A stretch of 64,000 bases of DNA from Colius striatus (taxonomy: Eukaryota > Chordata > Aves > Coliiformes > Coliidae): NCBI RefSeq assembly GCF_028858725.1, contig NC_084776.1, positions 1,302,001-1,366,000 of the forward strand, given 5' to 3'. The notes under the pieces were generated by a model, which was given only the letters and a program-made list of their open reading frames with translations, was not told the DNA's origin and did not search any database. The position numbers and the translations under genes are program-made. Below, piece after piece: positions 34,083 through 46,004 of this stretch. Position 1 is the stretch's first letter; each line of letters starts with the position of its first letter.

Positions 34083-34755
34083 TCAGTCCTTCTGCATGCG
34101 CAGCCTGATCTCCATCTTCAGGATCATTTTAATGTTCTCGTCCTCCACGTGCTCCTCCACGGCCGCCAAGGCCCGTTCCCCTCCGTCGCGGTACCGCAGC
34201 AGCAGCTCCTCCACGTACCCGACCCACACGCAGTTGGGGCAGCCGGTCCCGCAGCAGTGCGTGGGTGGGGGGGGCAGCGGGGGGGAAGGGCCTGGCCCGT
34301 CACCCGGGGGGCTGCCCTGCGTCCCGACGTTACTCCCTGCGGCGGCCGAGGCGCCGCCGTCCTTTGCCCGGGTGTCCGAAAGTTCTCGGAGGCCGGAGGC
34401 GTTAGGGGCGTGAGGGTGCAGAGCTCCTCCCCTGAGCGCCCCCCCGCGCCGGCCGCTGCTGTCCAGGGGCTCCTGCGGACCACAACCCCGCACTGACGCC
34501 AGCCAGGGGGAAAACGTGGGGGCACCCCACGGATCACCCCCATCCCTGCTACCCGTGTACCCCCATCCCAGCACCAGCAACCCCCCAGCAGCTCACACAG
34601 CGCTCCCCATCCCAGCCCCCCCGCCTCATCCCCAGCACACTCTTTCTCTCCCCACCCTCAACATGTCCTTGCCCCGTACGCCACCCCCAGCGCCCAACAC
34701 GGCCCCTCACCCCGCGGCGCGCCCCCGCCAGCCCGCGCGCTCCCCGCAGCAACAT
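34083..34755 (-). CDS. OXLD1: OXLD1, oxidoreductase-like domain protein, 144 aa
   Basis: OXLD1 is a small mitochondrial protein with an oxidoreductase-like domain; its precise reaction is not established. Two coding exons (34755-34711 and 34472-34083, minus) join at phase 0 to give 144 residues, close to the human 147. The N-terminus ([15 protein letters not shown]) is arginine-rich without acidic residues, as expected of a mitochondrial presequence. A low-complexity middle leads to the domain signature [20 protein letters not shown], with four cysteines in CC-x3-C-x2-C, then the helical tail [20 protein letters not shown]. Its start is 304 bp from CCDC137 on the other strand, so the two share a promoter. 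No canonical AATAAA was seen close after the stop. Confidence 0.93.
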
Positions 34756-34799
34756 CCGGCCGCAGCGCCCTGGCTCCGCCCTTCCGCGAGCGGCAGCTC

Positions 34800-35035
34800 T
34801 CCCAGCCAATAGCAACCCGACGCGGGTTAATAATGAGTCCGGGAGGAACCAATAGGGAGGAAGGGGTGGAGCCAAAACGGGAGGGGCGTGGACAGCGGGG
34901 GCGTGGTGAATGGGAGGAGGCGTGACCAGCCAATACGCATCAATGGAGGGCGTGGCCAGTGGGGGCGTGGTGGATGGCGCGTAACCAATGGGGGCGTGGC
35001 CAGGGCAGGCGGGAGGCGGAAGTGGCGGCGCGGCG
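34800..35035. promoter_or_regulatory. Bidirectional OXLD1/CCDC137 promoter with CCAAT and GC-box array
   Basis: Four CCAAT boxes (34806, 34849, 34930, 34985) alternate with five GGGCGTGG GC/CACCC boxes (near 34884, 34899, 34948, 34963, 34992) over about 200 bp. An ETS-type GCGGAAGTGG follows near 35018. There is no TATA box. The array sits between the two divergent start codons. Confidence 0.7.
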
Positions 35036-35058
35036 GCCGCGTGCACAGCGCCGGAGCC

Positions 35059-36897
35059 ATGGCCCGGGGACGCGGCCCGGGCCCGGCAGCGAGAGCGGGG
35101 CACGGACAGAGACCGGGGCCGGGACATGGGCAGAGGTCAGGGCAGGGACCGGCACCGGGGCGGGGACTGGCCGTCCCGCACCGCGGCAGGTCAGTGCCCG
35201 GGGAACGCGGTGAGGATCGGGCGCGCCTGGCTCCCGGTTTCGGGGCGGGTTCCACGCGGGGGCGGTGTCAGGGATCGGTTCTGGGGGATGGGTGCCAGGG
35301 TCCCCCTGTACGCGCATCGCCGCGACCCACCGTGACCGAGCCAGGTCCATGTGCCCCGCTGTCGCACCACGCCCGGGTCTCTCCCGTGTCCCGCCACGCC
35401 CGTGGGCTGGTGCCTCAGAGCGGAGCTTACACCGTGTTCCTTCTGTTCCAGGAAGGAGAAGAAGGTGGACAACATGAAGCCCAAGCACCCCGATGAGCAG
35501 GAGATCCCCTTCCGCCTGCGGGAGCTCATGAAGAGCCGAGAGGCCATGAAACGCCCCGGCCCCGGGAAGAGGCGGCCGGCAGGTGGGAGGTGGAGCTGAC
35601 CCGAGCTGTGGTGCTGAGGAGCCCACGGTGCAGCTGGAGGCATCCCACTGCCCCCAGTGATGTCCCGTCCCTGCCCTGCCAGAGGCAGGGAACCCCCATG
35701 CTCTCACTGCTGCAGTAATGTCACCCGTCTCTCCTAGAGAAGAAGCAGCAGCCCAAGCCCAAGCCAAAGGTCTCCAAGGCCCAGGGAGACATCCCCGTGC
35801 CCAAGTTCAGGAGGGGGAAGGGGGAGTCGGAGCGTTCCTACGTGTGCCGCATGGAGCAGGAGGTGCAGCGCGTCCTCTTCCTCACCAAGAACCAACTGCA
35901 GCGGGAGCCTGAGAAGGAGGCGACAGCTCCAGAGAAGTCCAAGAGGAAGAAAGAGTGAGAGCAAGGCCACCATGGCTGCAGGGGCTGGACAGGCTCAGCT
36001 TGGTTCAGGGGCTGTGCTGGCTGTGTTGGCAGCGTAGGTCCAGCAGTGACTTGAGGGGTGGGGGGAGGGCTGTGGGCCTCCTCACCACGGGGCCGTGGGC
36101 CTGCTTCCCCCTCCTGCTGGGCTGGAGCTATGGGGGAGCTCAGGGCCTCCAAGTGTTTTTGGGATCCCATGAGGTCAGAACATGCTTTCTCACTCTGTGT
36201 CCAGCCACGAGCCCTAACGCAGCTCTTCAGGTTTCAGAATAAGAAGCTGGAAAAAGCTCGGAAGAAGAGGGAGGAGAAGAAGGAGGCCATGCTGGAGAAG
36301 AGCCTGTTCCAAGGTGGGTCTGGTGCAGTGGGGGGGCTGGAGTGACCTCCCCTCCACCCCAGCAGCTCATGGGGAGCAGCATGTCCTGGGAGCCCACGCC
36401 TGACCTGGCACTCGCTTCCCTCCCTCAGACACGGTGCCGTTCGGGGAGGTGGTTACACAGCCGCCCACCATCACCTCACGGCCCAGGGGCCAGGGCCCGG
36501 CGCAACGGGTGAGCTGTGGGGGGCCGTGGCTCAGCCCCTCGGCTGGGTCCCCTCCTCTCCCTTGGGCTGGGAATGGGCCTGGAAGGGCAATGGTGGCCTC
36601 AGCCTCCTGCTGGCACTTCCTTAGAGCCCCATCCTGCCTTTCTTATCCTTCCTCCTCCCTGAGCTGCCCCATCTCTGTCCTCAGGCTGGTCGGAAGCAGC
36701 TCCTCCTGACATCTCACCTGGGCCAAGGCCAGAGCCCGGCATCCCTGGCAGCGCCGGTGTCCATGGCCCGGCGGCGCATCCTGGAGGAGGAGAGGGCACG
36801 AGTGATCCAGGCCTACAGGGACATCCAGAGGCGCAAGCAGCAGCAGCGGGAGGCAGCAGGGGGCAGTGCCCAGGCCGGGCGCAGAGCCCAGCCCTGA
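35059..36897 (+). CDS. CCDC137: CCDC137, nucleolar/chromosome-periphery protein, 284 aa, 6 exons
   Basis: CCDC137 is a basic coiled-coil protein of the nucleolus and mitotic chromosome periphery. Exons are 35059-35189, 35452-35582, 35738-35954, 36231-36313, 36429-36508 and 36685-36897, all GT-AG, giving 284 residues against 289 in human. The first exon is low-complexity Arg/Gly/Pro. Recognisable conserved parts are DEQEIPFRLRELMKSREAMK, GDIPVPKFRRG, RMEQEVQRVLFLTKNQLQRE, the basic coiled coil KLEKARKKREEKKEAMLEKS, DTVPFGEVVTQPPTI, and the C-terminal RRRILEEERARVIQAYRDIQ. The ATG at 35059 has a good context and is the only one fitting the downstream frame. It is divergent from OXLD1. Confidence 0.93.
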
Positions 36898-36974
36898 GGA
36901 GCTGCCCAAGGGGACGTGCAGGCAGCACAGCAGCCCAGGACTTGAGGGAGATGGTTGGACTGATGCTGCTTTTC

Positions 36975-37060
36975 TGTTGCTGAGCCTCAGGGCTCCCCAC
37001 AGCCCTGCATCTGAGCTCAGGGCACCCCACAGCCCTGCATCTGAGCTCAGGGCACCCCAG
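36975..37060 (+). repeat. 34-bp duplication in the CCDC137 3' UTR
   Basis: Two adjacent near-identical copies of a unit reading 'ccacagccctgcatctgagc' followed by 'tcagggcacc', with part of a third copy. They lie between the CCDC137 stop and its presumed poly(A) site. Confidence 0.8.
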
Positions 37061-37109
37061 GGGCTCAGTGCTGGAGCTGGGATCTCTGCGGTGCCATGGA
37101 CCTGTTTGT

Positions 37110-37115
37110 AGTAAA
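37110..37115 (+). terminator. CCDC137: Probable CCDC137 poly(A) signal (AGTAAA)
   Basis: A variant AGTAAA hexamer 213 bp after the stop, followed by a GT-rich stretch (gctgttgagtgctgatggcg). No AATAAA was seen nearby. Confidence 0.5.
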
Positions 37116-38544
37116 AGTGCTGTTGAGTGCTGATGGCGTGAGCGTGTCTCTGCTGCCCTGCCCTGCCCTGCCCTGCAGCCAGGAGGAGACACAGCTGTGC
37201 CAGTTGTGCTGGCAGCTGTGGGCATGTCCTTGCTGTTGGGCTGGCCCTGGCTGAGGTTGGGGACAGGCCCCTGGTTGCTGGGCACTCCAGTGCCTGGCAG
37301 TGACCCCTCCAGCTCCCATTTGGAGGAGAGCGAGGGGATGGGGCTGGGGAACATTCTGCAGCCAGCCCCACAGCCTCACCTGCACAGAGCCACCTTCCCC
37401 AGCACCGCCCTGCCCTCAGCCCTCAGCATCACCACCCAGCCCCATGCCCATGGCCATGTGCCATCCAGCCCTGGCACTGCGGCTGACAGCCCCCTCGCCA
37501 GCTCCCGGGGCCTGGGGGGCTTCTCCCAGCCCAGCACGGCCCGTCTCTGCCCCTCCATGGCTTCACCTGCAGGGGACAAAGGCCGTGCTGTCGGGTGGCC
37601 CCGTGTGCCGCGGCGCCCACACAAAGCCGCGGCTGTTGGAGCGGGGCTGGTGCGGCTCTGCGGGCGGCAGCCCTGGGCTCGCAGCCTTCCGGAGGCGCTG
37701 GGGCCACGCACGGGGAGCGCAGCCACCGCAGCTCCTGGCCCCTGCCACGGCTGAGCCACGGCACTGCCTCTGCTCGTTTGTCTGGATGCCTCTGCCAGCA
37801 GCAGGGAGGGCACACGGCGGTGACAGCGGCCCTGGGGACGTCGAGTGCCTGGTGCTGCCTGGAGATGTCCCTGAGGCAGGTAAACACGGGTGACGCAGCC
37901 AGATCCCGCTGCCAACAACCAGCTGCTGCTGCCATCCCTCCACGGCTCTGCAGCCCGGAGCACGGGCACGTGCCGGCTGGCAAGGGCACAGCCGGGACAT
38001 GGCACGTGCCAAAGCCTTGTGGGTGCATCCCTGGTGCAGCTGGCACAGCTCTGCCCAGCGCTGAGGCCCCACTGCTGCCTGCACAGCTCCAGCTCAAGGA
38101 GAGCAGGTCACCCACTTGCCCCTCACGGAGCCATTTAAGCCCCTGAATAATTGATGGTGCTGCTGGGCCAGGGCCGCAGCCTTCCTGCCCGCCAGGAGAA
38201 ATCGCTGCAGAGGGGAAAAGCAATCTGGGCAGCAGAAACCACCCCGACCTTGGCACGTCCTCTGTGCCATGCTGCTTCCCGCCGTGCCGCCCATCTGCCC
38301 GCCCTGCCAGCCCCCAGCCCCGTCTGTGTGCCTGGCCCCGGCCCAGGCTGCTGCAGGGGAGCCAGAGATGGGGCTGGGGGATGCTGAGGGCTCTGCCCAG
38401 AGCCCTCCCTTTGCTTCCCATCACCTCCCCACCCCTGGGAAGGGGGATGTGGGGCTGAGCCCGTTGGCACCGCGGTGGAAACCTTTGGGGTACCCCCTGC
38501 CTGTCACAGGCCGTCTGCTACAGCACCACGTAGGAAAAACCACC
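37116..38544. other. Gene-free interval containing the 17q25.3/17q25.1 synteny junction
   Basis: No exon, CR1 or other recognised element in 1.4 kb. A small CCCTG pentamer run is at 37156-37176. Long open frames exist on both strands but are compositional. ARL16 and HGS, which follow CCDC137 in human, are not here. Confidence 0.6.
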
Positions 38545-38550
38545 TTTATT
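38545..38550 (-). terminator. GPRC5C: GPRC5C poly(A) signal AATAAA
   Basis: TTTATT on the plus strand, about 530 bp beyond the GPRC5C stop codon. Confidence 0.7.
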
Positions 38551-39077
38551 GGGGCTGACCTGAAAAAAGGGGGAAGAGGAAAAACTGACAGAGAAAGCCA
38601 GAAGGAGGGTGAGGGGCCCCACTCCCCCCCTGCTCCCTGGGAGGGATCCCTGAGGGGGGAAGGCACTCAGAAGGCAGCCAGAGCTGAGGGGGGCCGGGTC
38701 CCCAAGCCCAGCAAGGCACTGATCCCCCAGCCTCTAAGCAGCCTCCCCTTCCCCAGCAACGGGGAAACTGAGGCACAGCGGGAGGCAGAGCTGGGGACAT
38801 CTTCACATCACCTTGTGCCCTGGGGTGGGATGGCGGGGGGGTGGGAGCCCCTGGCAGGAGTCCCACCAGCTCCTCAGCCTGGGGGCTGGGGCGTCCGTGT
38901 GTCACGAAGGCAGCGAGGGGACGGCTCTGTCCTCGGGGCAGGGCCAGCAGAGGGGTGTGGAGTCCGTGTCCTGGGTGTCCCCTGCGCAGGAACCGGCTCC
39001 GGCTGCCGGCTGGGAGCAGTGGGAGGTGGCTGGCGAGGCCCTGGGAGCGTGACCACGGCTGTGCCACGGCGAAGGCT

Positions 39078-41180
39078 TCACCAGCGGCTCCTGCCGTACG
39101 GTGACGGCACCTGTGGGCAGAGCGGGGCGGCGCTGGGCTGGCACAGCGTGTGCCAGGGAGACGCAGCAGCAGGGACAGACTTTGCCCCCGGGGTGCCCGC
39201 TTCCCCGCCTGCCACGGTGCACATTAACCCACCTGGCAGCTCCTGCCATCCCGCTGGCTGCCGGTGTGCCGGGCCTGTGCCGCGAAGGCGTCCTCGGCTC
39301 GCAGCGTGGAGCTGGCGCTGCCGGCCGCCGGGCTGGCGGTGGAGGCGCGGGGCAGGATCACGTCGTAGGGACCTTCAGTCTGTGGGGCAAAGGGCAAGGG
39401 GCTGCAGGGGCACCGGGGGAGGAAGTGACCCCCCCAGGCATAGCGTTCACTAGCACAGGGGAGCCCCCCACACCCGCCCCCAGCCCGGCTGGCCCGTGGT
39501 GCCGCGTGGCACCGTGGTACTTACCGGCGCCTTGTGCATCAGAGCCATCTCGGTGGGCTGGTAGACGCTGGTGAGCAGCTGCCCGTTGTAGCCACTGTAC
39601 GGGGACACGGGCTTCTTGCCTGCAAACACACAGGGGCTGCTGAAGGGGGTCACAGAGGCTTCCCCCCGCCCATGCCCTCATTAGCAGGTTTAACGAGCTG
39701 ACTCAGCAGCTTTTCCCAGGGGACAGGAGGAGTGTCCCTGGGGTTTCTGTCACAGCCCAAGGCCAGCTGCGGGGTTGGTTGTTGCAGGGCCTCTGGGGAG
39801 CAGCCACCCTGCCCCAAGGGCTGCAGACACCATTGCTGGGCAGGGCTGGCACCTGTGTTATTGGAAGGTCTGACGAGTGCCACCACAGTGCCATCGCTTC
39901 TGCTATTAGGAAGGAACGTGGTGGCCGGGGAGAGAGCCGGGAGCTGTGGGCACCTCGTGCCGGGGAGGGAGCACCCCTGCCACCGCTGGCTGAGCTCAGC
40001 CCAAACTGGTAGACCCAGCCCAGCGGGTTTTTGGGAGCCACAACAGCAGGCGCTGATGATGCCGGGCAGGTCGTGGCCAGACGTCTCGCCGCCACTGCCA
40101 GCCCCGGTGCCCGCCACTGGCCCCGCTGCAGGGCGAGAGGGGCCGCGGTGAGCCCCGGTGCCTACCGAAGGAGGGTTCATCCATGGAGAAGGCTTTGTTC
40201 TCCACAAACATGCTCTGTGACTTCTGCTCCTTGAGGATGGTCTCGTAGCCCACCCCACGCGTGGGGTACACGTCATCCTCAAAGGGCAGGTCGGGGCTGC
40301 GCCGCGTCACGTGCGTCACCTCGGGGATGACGTAGAGGAGGAGGAAGGCGTAGGCGTTGGACACCAGCGCGATGGCCAGCGTGGGGTCATCCCAACCGGG
40401 CTTCTCACCCACCAGCTGGTTCCCGTAGAGGTACATGGTCACCCAGGCCACCCAGATGGCCAGGCAGAGGCTGGTGGTGGCCAGGATGAAGGCGCCGTGC
40501 TTGCGCCAGCGGCCGTAGCGGCCACAGAGGGCCGGCCAGGCCGTGCCGAAGGCAGCCGCCAGCAGGAACATGACGTAGATGAGCGCCATGACGAAGTCGG
40601 CGTCCTCCAGCCGGCAAGGGTCCGGCGAGCCGCCCTCCGGCCGCGCCACCGTGATGATGAGCCACTCGGCGTTGATGATGACCTCCACCAAGGCGAGGAG
40701 CAGGGCCACCGCCAACGTCACCCAGCCCCGCGGGCCACGGTTCCTCCGCACCAAGAAGTTGAGGGCCACGGCGTGCGCCAGCAGGCAGGAGAAGCAGATA
40801 CCGAAGAGGACGCCGAAGAGGAAGCGGCGAGAGGCGCAGGTGGAGAAGTCCGGCCCCACGATGAAGTCAAATGTCAGGCAGAAGAGCCCGAAGGTGCCCA
40901 GGAGGAAGAAGACCTGAGTGGCCACCAGACTCTTCTTCTGAGGGTCCTGGACAAAGGGCAGGCTGGCCACCAGGACAATGGTGAGCACAAAGGTGGTCAC
41001 CACGCCGAGGCTGGCCACGGCCTCCAGCACGATGCCCCAGGCTGCCGAGAGGTCGCAGAGGTTGTAGTAGAGGGAGGAGAGGTCGGTGCCGCAGCCGGAG
41101 GGAGGGCTGGTCTGCCCGCTGGCTGCGGGGAGCAGGGCCAGCAGCACGCAGGAGGCTGCTGGCAGCACCGCAGCGCCCAT
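39078..41180 (-). CDS. GPRC5C: GPRC5C (RAIG3) orphan class C receptor, 429 aa
   Basis: GPRC5C is a retinoic-acid-inducible orphan seven-pass receptor of the plasma membrane with a short N-terminus. Coding exons (minus) are 41180-40166, 39619-39525, 39379-39233 and 39110-39078, all GT-AG, totalling 429 residues. A signal peptide (MGAAVLPAASCVLLALLPAASGQ, about 23 residues) precedes CGTDLSSLYYNLCDLSAAWG. Seven hydrophobic segments follow, all in the first coding exon (for example VVTTFVLTIVLVASLP and GLFCLTFDFIVG). The cytoplasmic tail has VTRRSPDLPFEDDVYPTRGV, YSGYNGQLLTSVYQPTEM, GPYDVILPRA and STLRAEDAF blocks typical of the family. The last exon codes only ten residues (VPSPYGRSRW). A non-coding first exon ends at 42266 or 42461, in the CpG island; an acceptor at 41222 fits. 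Confidence 0.95.
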
Positions 41181-42139
41181 CCTGCACCGCGGCACGGGTG
41201 CTGAGCAGGGCGTCCACAGAGCCTGTGGGACAGAGAGGGCATTAGGAAACGGGCACCGGTGCCTGCAGCTCAGCTCCTGGTGCTGCATGTGCCATCTCCA
41301 GGCCCACGGCGAGCGATGGGGTCCCGGTGAGCCCCGTCTGTGCCCAAAGCAGCCCCAGATGGGACTGGGCAGACACGTCCCACATCAGCTCCTCATCTAG
41401 AGGCTGGTGGCAGCTGGGGGGTCTCAGCCCCCCCTCTGCACCCCACATGCTCCCTCCAGGTGCTCTCAGCGTTGGCAGCTCCGGTGCTGTGCCGATCCCT
41501 CTCGCTGGTGCCCGCTGGCTTCCCCAGCAACATCCCACACGGGTCCAGACCAGGCAGCAGCGGTAACACCTGGGGACAGGGCTGTCCCTGCGTGTCACCA
41601 TGTTCCCCTTGCCACTTCTCCTGTCCCACTTCCCCCTTTGGCTCCGGGCACTGACCCAGCGCTGGTCCCGTGTCTGGCGCTGCTGGCACGCAGGCAGCCG
41701 CAGCCTGGCACGGCACGGCACGGGGGTCCCTGTCCCCACTCCTGCGGCCTCGGGGTGGGGGGGGGGGGGTGGGCACGAGGAAGAGGAGGCAGTGAGGAAG
41801 CTGCAGCCCCACTGCTGGAGGGGGGAAAAGGGGAGAACCCAGCTGGAGACCTCCGGCAAGGTGACCCCGAGGTGGGGCAGGAGCAGAGTCCGTGGACGGG
41901 ACCCCCTCGGCTCCCTCAAGCGGCTCCGGAGCCCGGGCTGCCCCCGCCGCGGCGTGAGAACAGGGGACCCCGCACCTCGCTGGGACCGAGACCCCGCGGG
42001 TTGTACCGGCTGCACCGCGGCTCCCCGGTGGCTCCGGCCCGGTCCTCCCGACCCCCCGCCCCGCTTCCCACGCCGTTCCCAACCGGTACCGACCCGCTTC
42101 CTCCCGCTCCCAACCGGTACCGGCCCCCAGACTCCACCA

Positions 42140-42560
42140 CAACCGACCTCAGCTCTCCGGCGAGCCCGCGGGGGCGGACGGGTCCAGCCTCCACCCGTTT
42201 CCCTTATGGTTCCCGGTCCCCCCGCAGTCCTCGACCCTCTTCACCCCCTCTCCGGCCCCACTCACCGGCTCCAGCCCCCAGTGCGCGGCTGCAGCCCCGC
42301 TCCGCCGTGCCGTGCCGTGCCGTGCCGTGCCGGCGGGCCAGCCCCGGTCCCGCCGCACCGTACGCGCCTGCCCGGCCCGGCCCGGCCCCTCCCCGAGGTG
42401 CGGCTCTGCCCGGGGCCGCCCGGGACCTGCCCCGCCGCACCGGAGACCGACGGGACTCACGCACGCACCGGACCGGGGTCTCGCACCCGGCGGGAGCAGC
42501 CGCGCCGGGGGCACGGAGCGGGCTGGGGGCGGCGCGGGGTGCTCGGGAGCCGAGGCAGAG
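42140..42560 (-). promoter_or_regulatory. GPRC5C: GPRC5C CpG island with two candidate first exons
   Basis: High CpG density with two GTGAGT donors on the minus strand (42265-42260 and 42460-42455). Either could end a 5' non-coding exon joined to the acceptor at 41222. A GCCGT pentamer repeat runs about 42304-42332. Confidence 0.55.
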
Positions 42561-45560
42561 CCCGGGATGGCGGGTGGGGGCGGGGGGAAGGGGAACCAGG
42601 GGGGCGGGGATGGCTCGGTACGGGAGCGATCAGTGGAATGAGTCTGTGGGGTCTCAGTCCACAGGGGCTGGGTCAGCCCCTGACCCTGGGGGGAGGGTCG
42701 GGGGGTGCCTGTGCTGGGGGCAGAATCGCCCCTCGGGGTCTTGCACCGACCTCGTGGGTGGGAGCAGGGCTTGGTGGGGGTCCCGCTGTGTGAGGATACC
42801 CCGGCTGCCTCCCGCTGGGAAAGCCCGAGCAGGGCACGGAGGGGCCTCCCGGAGGAATGTCAGCTGATGGCTAAAGCCAGAGCCCTTGGCAAGGCATCGG
42901 GGCCCCAGAAAAGCCCTTTCTGAGAGGGGCCAGGGCAGCCCTGTGCCAGGGCAACTGCAGGGCTGGGTGGTCCCTGTCCTGGCAGGGGTGGCCCCGGGAA
43001 CAGGCCCTCCACAGTCACCCCATCCCTGGGGCTCAAGGGATAAACCCCCTGAGGCTTGGGGTGCCCTGGGGGACCTGGGGCCCTGCCAGCCCCTGGGGAA
43101 CTTTCCAGACAGGGGCTGCTATTTTGGGAGGGTGAAGCAAGAGTGTGAAGGATGCAGACGAAAATCCAACGTGCCCAGGAGAGCAGGAGGCAGAGGCTGA
43201 GCCAGCAGCACCCACGGCAGGAGGGCTGGCACCCACTGGAGCCGATGGTGTGTCTGGGTTGGGTGCTGCACCCGCTGCTGCCATCCCTCAGGCCCCTCAC
43301 CCTCCTGCCCTTCTTCCAAAACAGCGTTTGGCTTCGGGATGGCGTTGGGGAGGATGAGCCCTCTCTGCCGGGACACGTGTGTGCCCTGCATGGCACTGGA
43401 GCAGCACGGTGTGGATGGACGGGCTCTGCAGTGGCCTCTCGTGCCTCAGTTTCCCCAGCCAGCCAGGGCTCAGACCCGTGGGCCTGGCAGTAACCCAGCC
43501 TGGCCAAGGCTGAGCCGTGGCTGCTGACCCCGGGAGCGTGGGCTGCCTGCGCTGGCGCCCCCGCCTCGGCGCTGCCCCAGACCCGGGCCACGCTGCAGCT
43601 TCCTGCCGGCTCCTTCCTTCCGCCGCGGGGCCGCCAGCTTTCCCGGCTGCTGACTCAGCACGAGCCCCCCCAACCCGGCCCCCCGCGACCCCCGCAGCCG
43701 CTGTGCCCCCGAGGCTGCCCCGCGGCTGCACGGCTTTGTCTTTGCATCCCCCCCACGGCGGGTGATTTCCTCCCCCGGTGCTGTGCGGACCCTCCTGGCT
43801 TTGCAGCCCTCGCTGCACCCCGCTGGGGGTTTGGTGGGTCCCGCAGGAACACCCTGCCGGGGGGTGGCTTGGGTGTGATGCCACCATGTGTTCTGGCTGC
43901 AGAGGACTGGTTGCCGTCTGTCCCGCTCTGAGCCGTGTGCCGGGGCGGTCGGTGCCTGGCACAGCTCTTTCCGTGAGGGCAGAGCCCGCTCCCGCTGCCC
44001 CGGGTGGGCTGGGGACCACGGGCCTCGTGGTGGGACCGGGCAGAGTCAGTGCCTCCAGCACAGCAGCCACGGTGAGAGGCTGCGACACAGCTCGGCACAG
44101 CAGCGGGACCCGGGCCAGGCTTCTCACTCCGAAAACATCGGCACGCAGGGCGCATTTTTTCCAGGCTTACCTTTCCTCGGGAGCCGCAGGGCTGGCACGG
44201 TGGCACGGCTGGCACGGTGGCACGGCTGGCTGAGCCCCGTCCAGGCGGCAGCTCCCGCACAGGCAGCCGCAGCGGCTCACCTCGGGGCGCCTGGAGCCCT
44301 ACCTGGGGCCGGGGAGGGGGGCCCCCGCTCTCCCTCCCCGCGGCTGGGGAAGCTGTTTTCCACCCCAGCCGGTTCTGCCCGGAGCGGAGCCCCTCGCTGC
44401 CGGCAGACGCGGTCAGCACGTTTCCACCTCCTTCTCCAAGTAAATAAGTGCTGGTCGGCGAGGGGGGGGCCGGCGGCGGCTCCGCTCTGCCGGGAGCGGG
44501 GCCACAGCTCCTGCCAACCTCCCCGATGGCAGAGCCCCCGGCCCCAGCGAAGGGCCCCAGGGTGGGATTTGGCCCTGGAAACCCCCCCCCGGGATGGGGG
44601 CTTGCCGGGCGGGAAGCGCTGGCCGGGTTAATATCTAATCTCTTCCCGGTTCTGCTCTCCTCGGATGCCAGAATTAATGGAGCGAGCACCTCCCAGGTGC
44701 CACCCACAGCACCACGTCGGGCTTTAACCCCGTCTCCAGGAGCAGCGGCAGAGCTGGGTCCTGCCCGGTGTAAGGGGGGGGGCTGCCCAGAGGTCTGGCT
44801 GCATCCCAGGGAGGTGTGTGATGGTGCCAGTGTGGGTCAGCCCCATGCCTTGGGGAAATCGAGGCTCACCTCGGTTGTGAGGCAGGCAGAGGGGAGTTCC
44901 AGTGGGCAAGAGGAGGATCCCAAATCCCCAAGCCCCTGCCCCAAAGGGCACCCCAAGTACTGTCCTGCCAGGTCCCTGGGGAATTAGAGCAGAAAGGCTG
45001 CTCTGTTTGGGGGGATTACACTAAGGATCTTACAGGGGAATTAGAGTGGTGAGTGGGGTGGAAGGTTGGAGGTGCCAGCTCCATGGGTGCCACATCCCTG
45101 CTGCTCTGGTGGCAGCCAGAGATGGGCAGGCTGGCACAGCATGGCCACTCACCCAGTGTCCCACCAGCTCAGTGCTGGTGTAGCTGTGAGGGCAGCACTG
45201 CTGCTGGGTGCATTCCATGCAGGGGGGCATCATGAGCCCCCTCCCATGCAACTGGTGGGAGATGCTGCATGTTGTGCTGGGCTGTACCTGGGGTGCCTGG
45301 GGGCTGTGGCTCTCCTGGGTGTGCTTCAGGTTATATTGGTTGGGGGCAGGTCCTGCAGAGCCCAGAGATGGGGTCTCACTGCGTGCCAGGTGCTGGACCC
45401 CATGGACTCTCACTCCCAGCATGCTGTGGGCACAAGGGTGGTCTGAGCTGAGGGCTCAGGGCTGGGCAGAAGGGCCCTCAGTGCCTAGGGGAGCTGCTGC
45501 AGGGTACCCCCAACCCAGCTGCTCACAGGGAGCCAGATCCAGGCAGAGCTTTGGTCTCAG
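42561..45560. other. GPRC5C-GPR142 intergenic region, no gene recognised
   Basis: Three kilobases of GC-rich sequence. Long open frames occur on both strands (up to about 350 codons at 43655-44707) but show no recognisable protein, splice logic or conserved domain. A short direct repeat of ggcacggtggcacggct is at 44194-44229. No CR1 was seen. Confidence 0.5.
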
Positions 45561-45568
45561 TGTGGCAG

Positions 45569-45574
45569 TTTATA
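45569..45574 (-). terminator. GPR142: Possible GPR142 poly(A) signal (TATAAA variant)
   Basis: TATAAA on the minus strand, about 430 bp past the stop. No canonical AATAAA was found between the stop and this point. Confidence 0.35.
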
Positions 45575-46004
45575 GAGGACAGACCATCCCACCAGCACCC
45601 AAGGAGCACCACAGCTTCACCAGGAGCTCACCTGCACTCATCACCCCTCACCACGGGACAGCTGTGCCCGTGGGCTCCCCAGGACCTTTGAGGTGTGGGT
45701 TCAGCACGAGCTGGAGCTGATGCAGGAGAGAGGTGAGAGCAAGGCAGAGATTCCCGGCGGACTGAGCACAGGGAGGGCTGAGCTGCCTGTGCTGGTGTGG
45801 CCACGAGTCCCTGGGCTGCAGCCCGGTGGCCACAAACAAACACAAGCAGCTGCTTGGGCACAATCTCTTCCACTTGCCACCAGCACCAGCACCGCCCACA
45901 GCTTGGCAGAGCACAGGCATCGCAGGGGCTGGGTGTCACTGGGTCCCAGCGGGACACAGGGGGCTGGGGGAGCACCGGGACCCCCGGCTGAGCACCACCC
46001 TGGC

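Noticed and set aside
37116-38544. Remnant of ARL16 or HGS after CCDC137
   Set aside because: No small-GTPase motifs or VHS/FYVE-like text seen in any frame.
43655-44707. 350-codon minus-strand frame in the GPRC5C-GPR142 gap
   Set aside because: Low-complexity Pro/Gly/Arg product in GC-rich DNA, with no recognised domain, splice sites or poly(A) signal.
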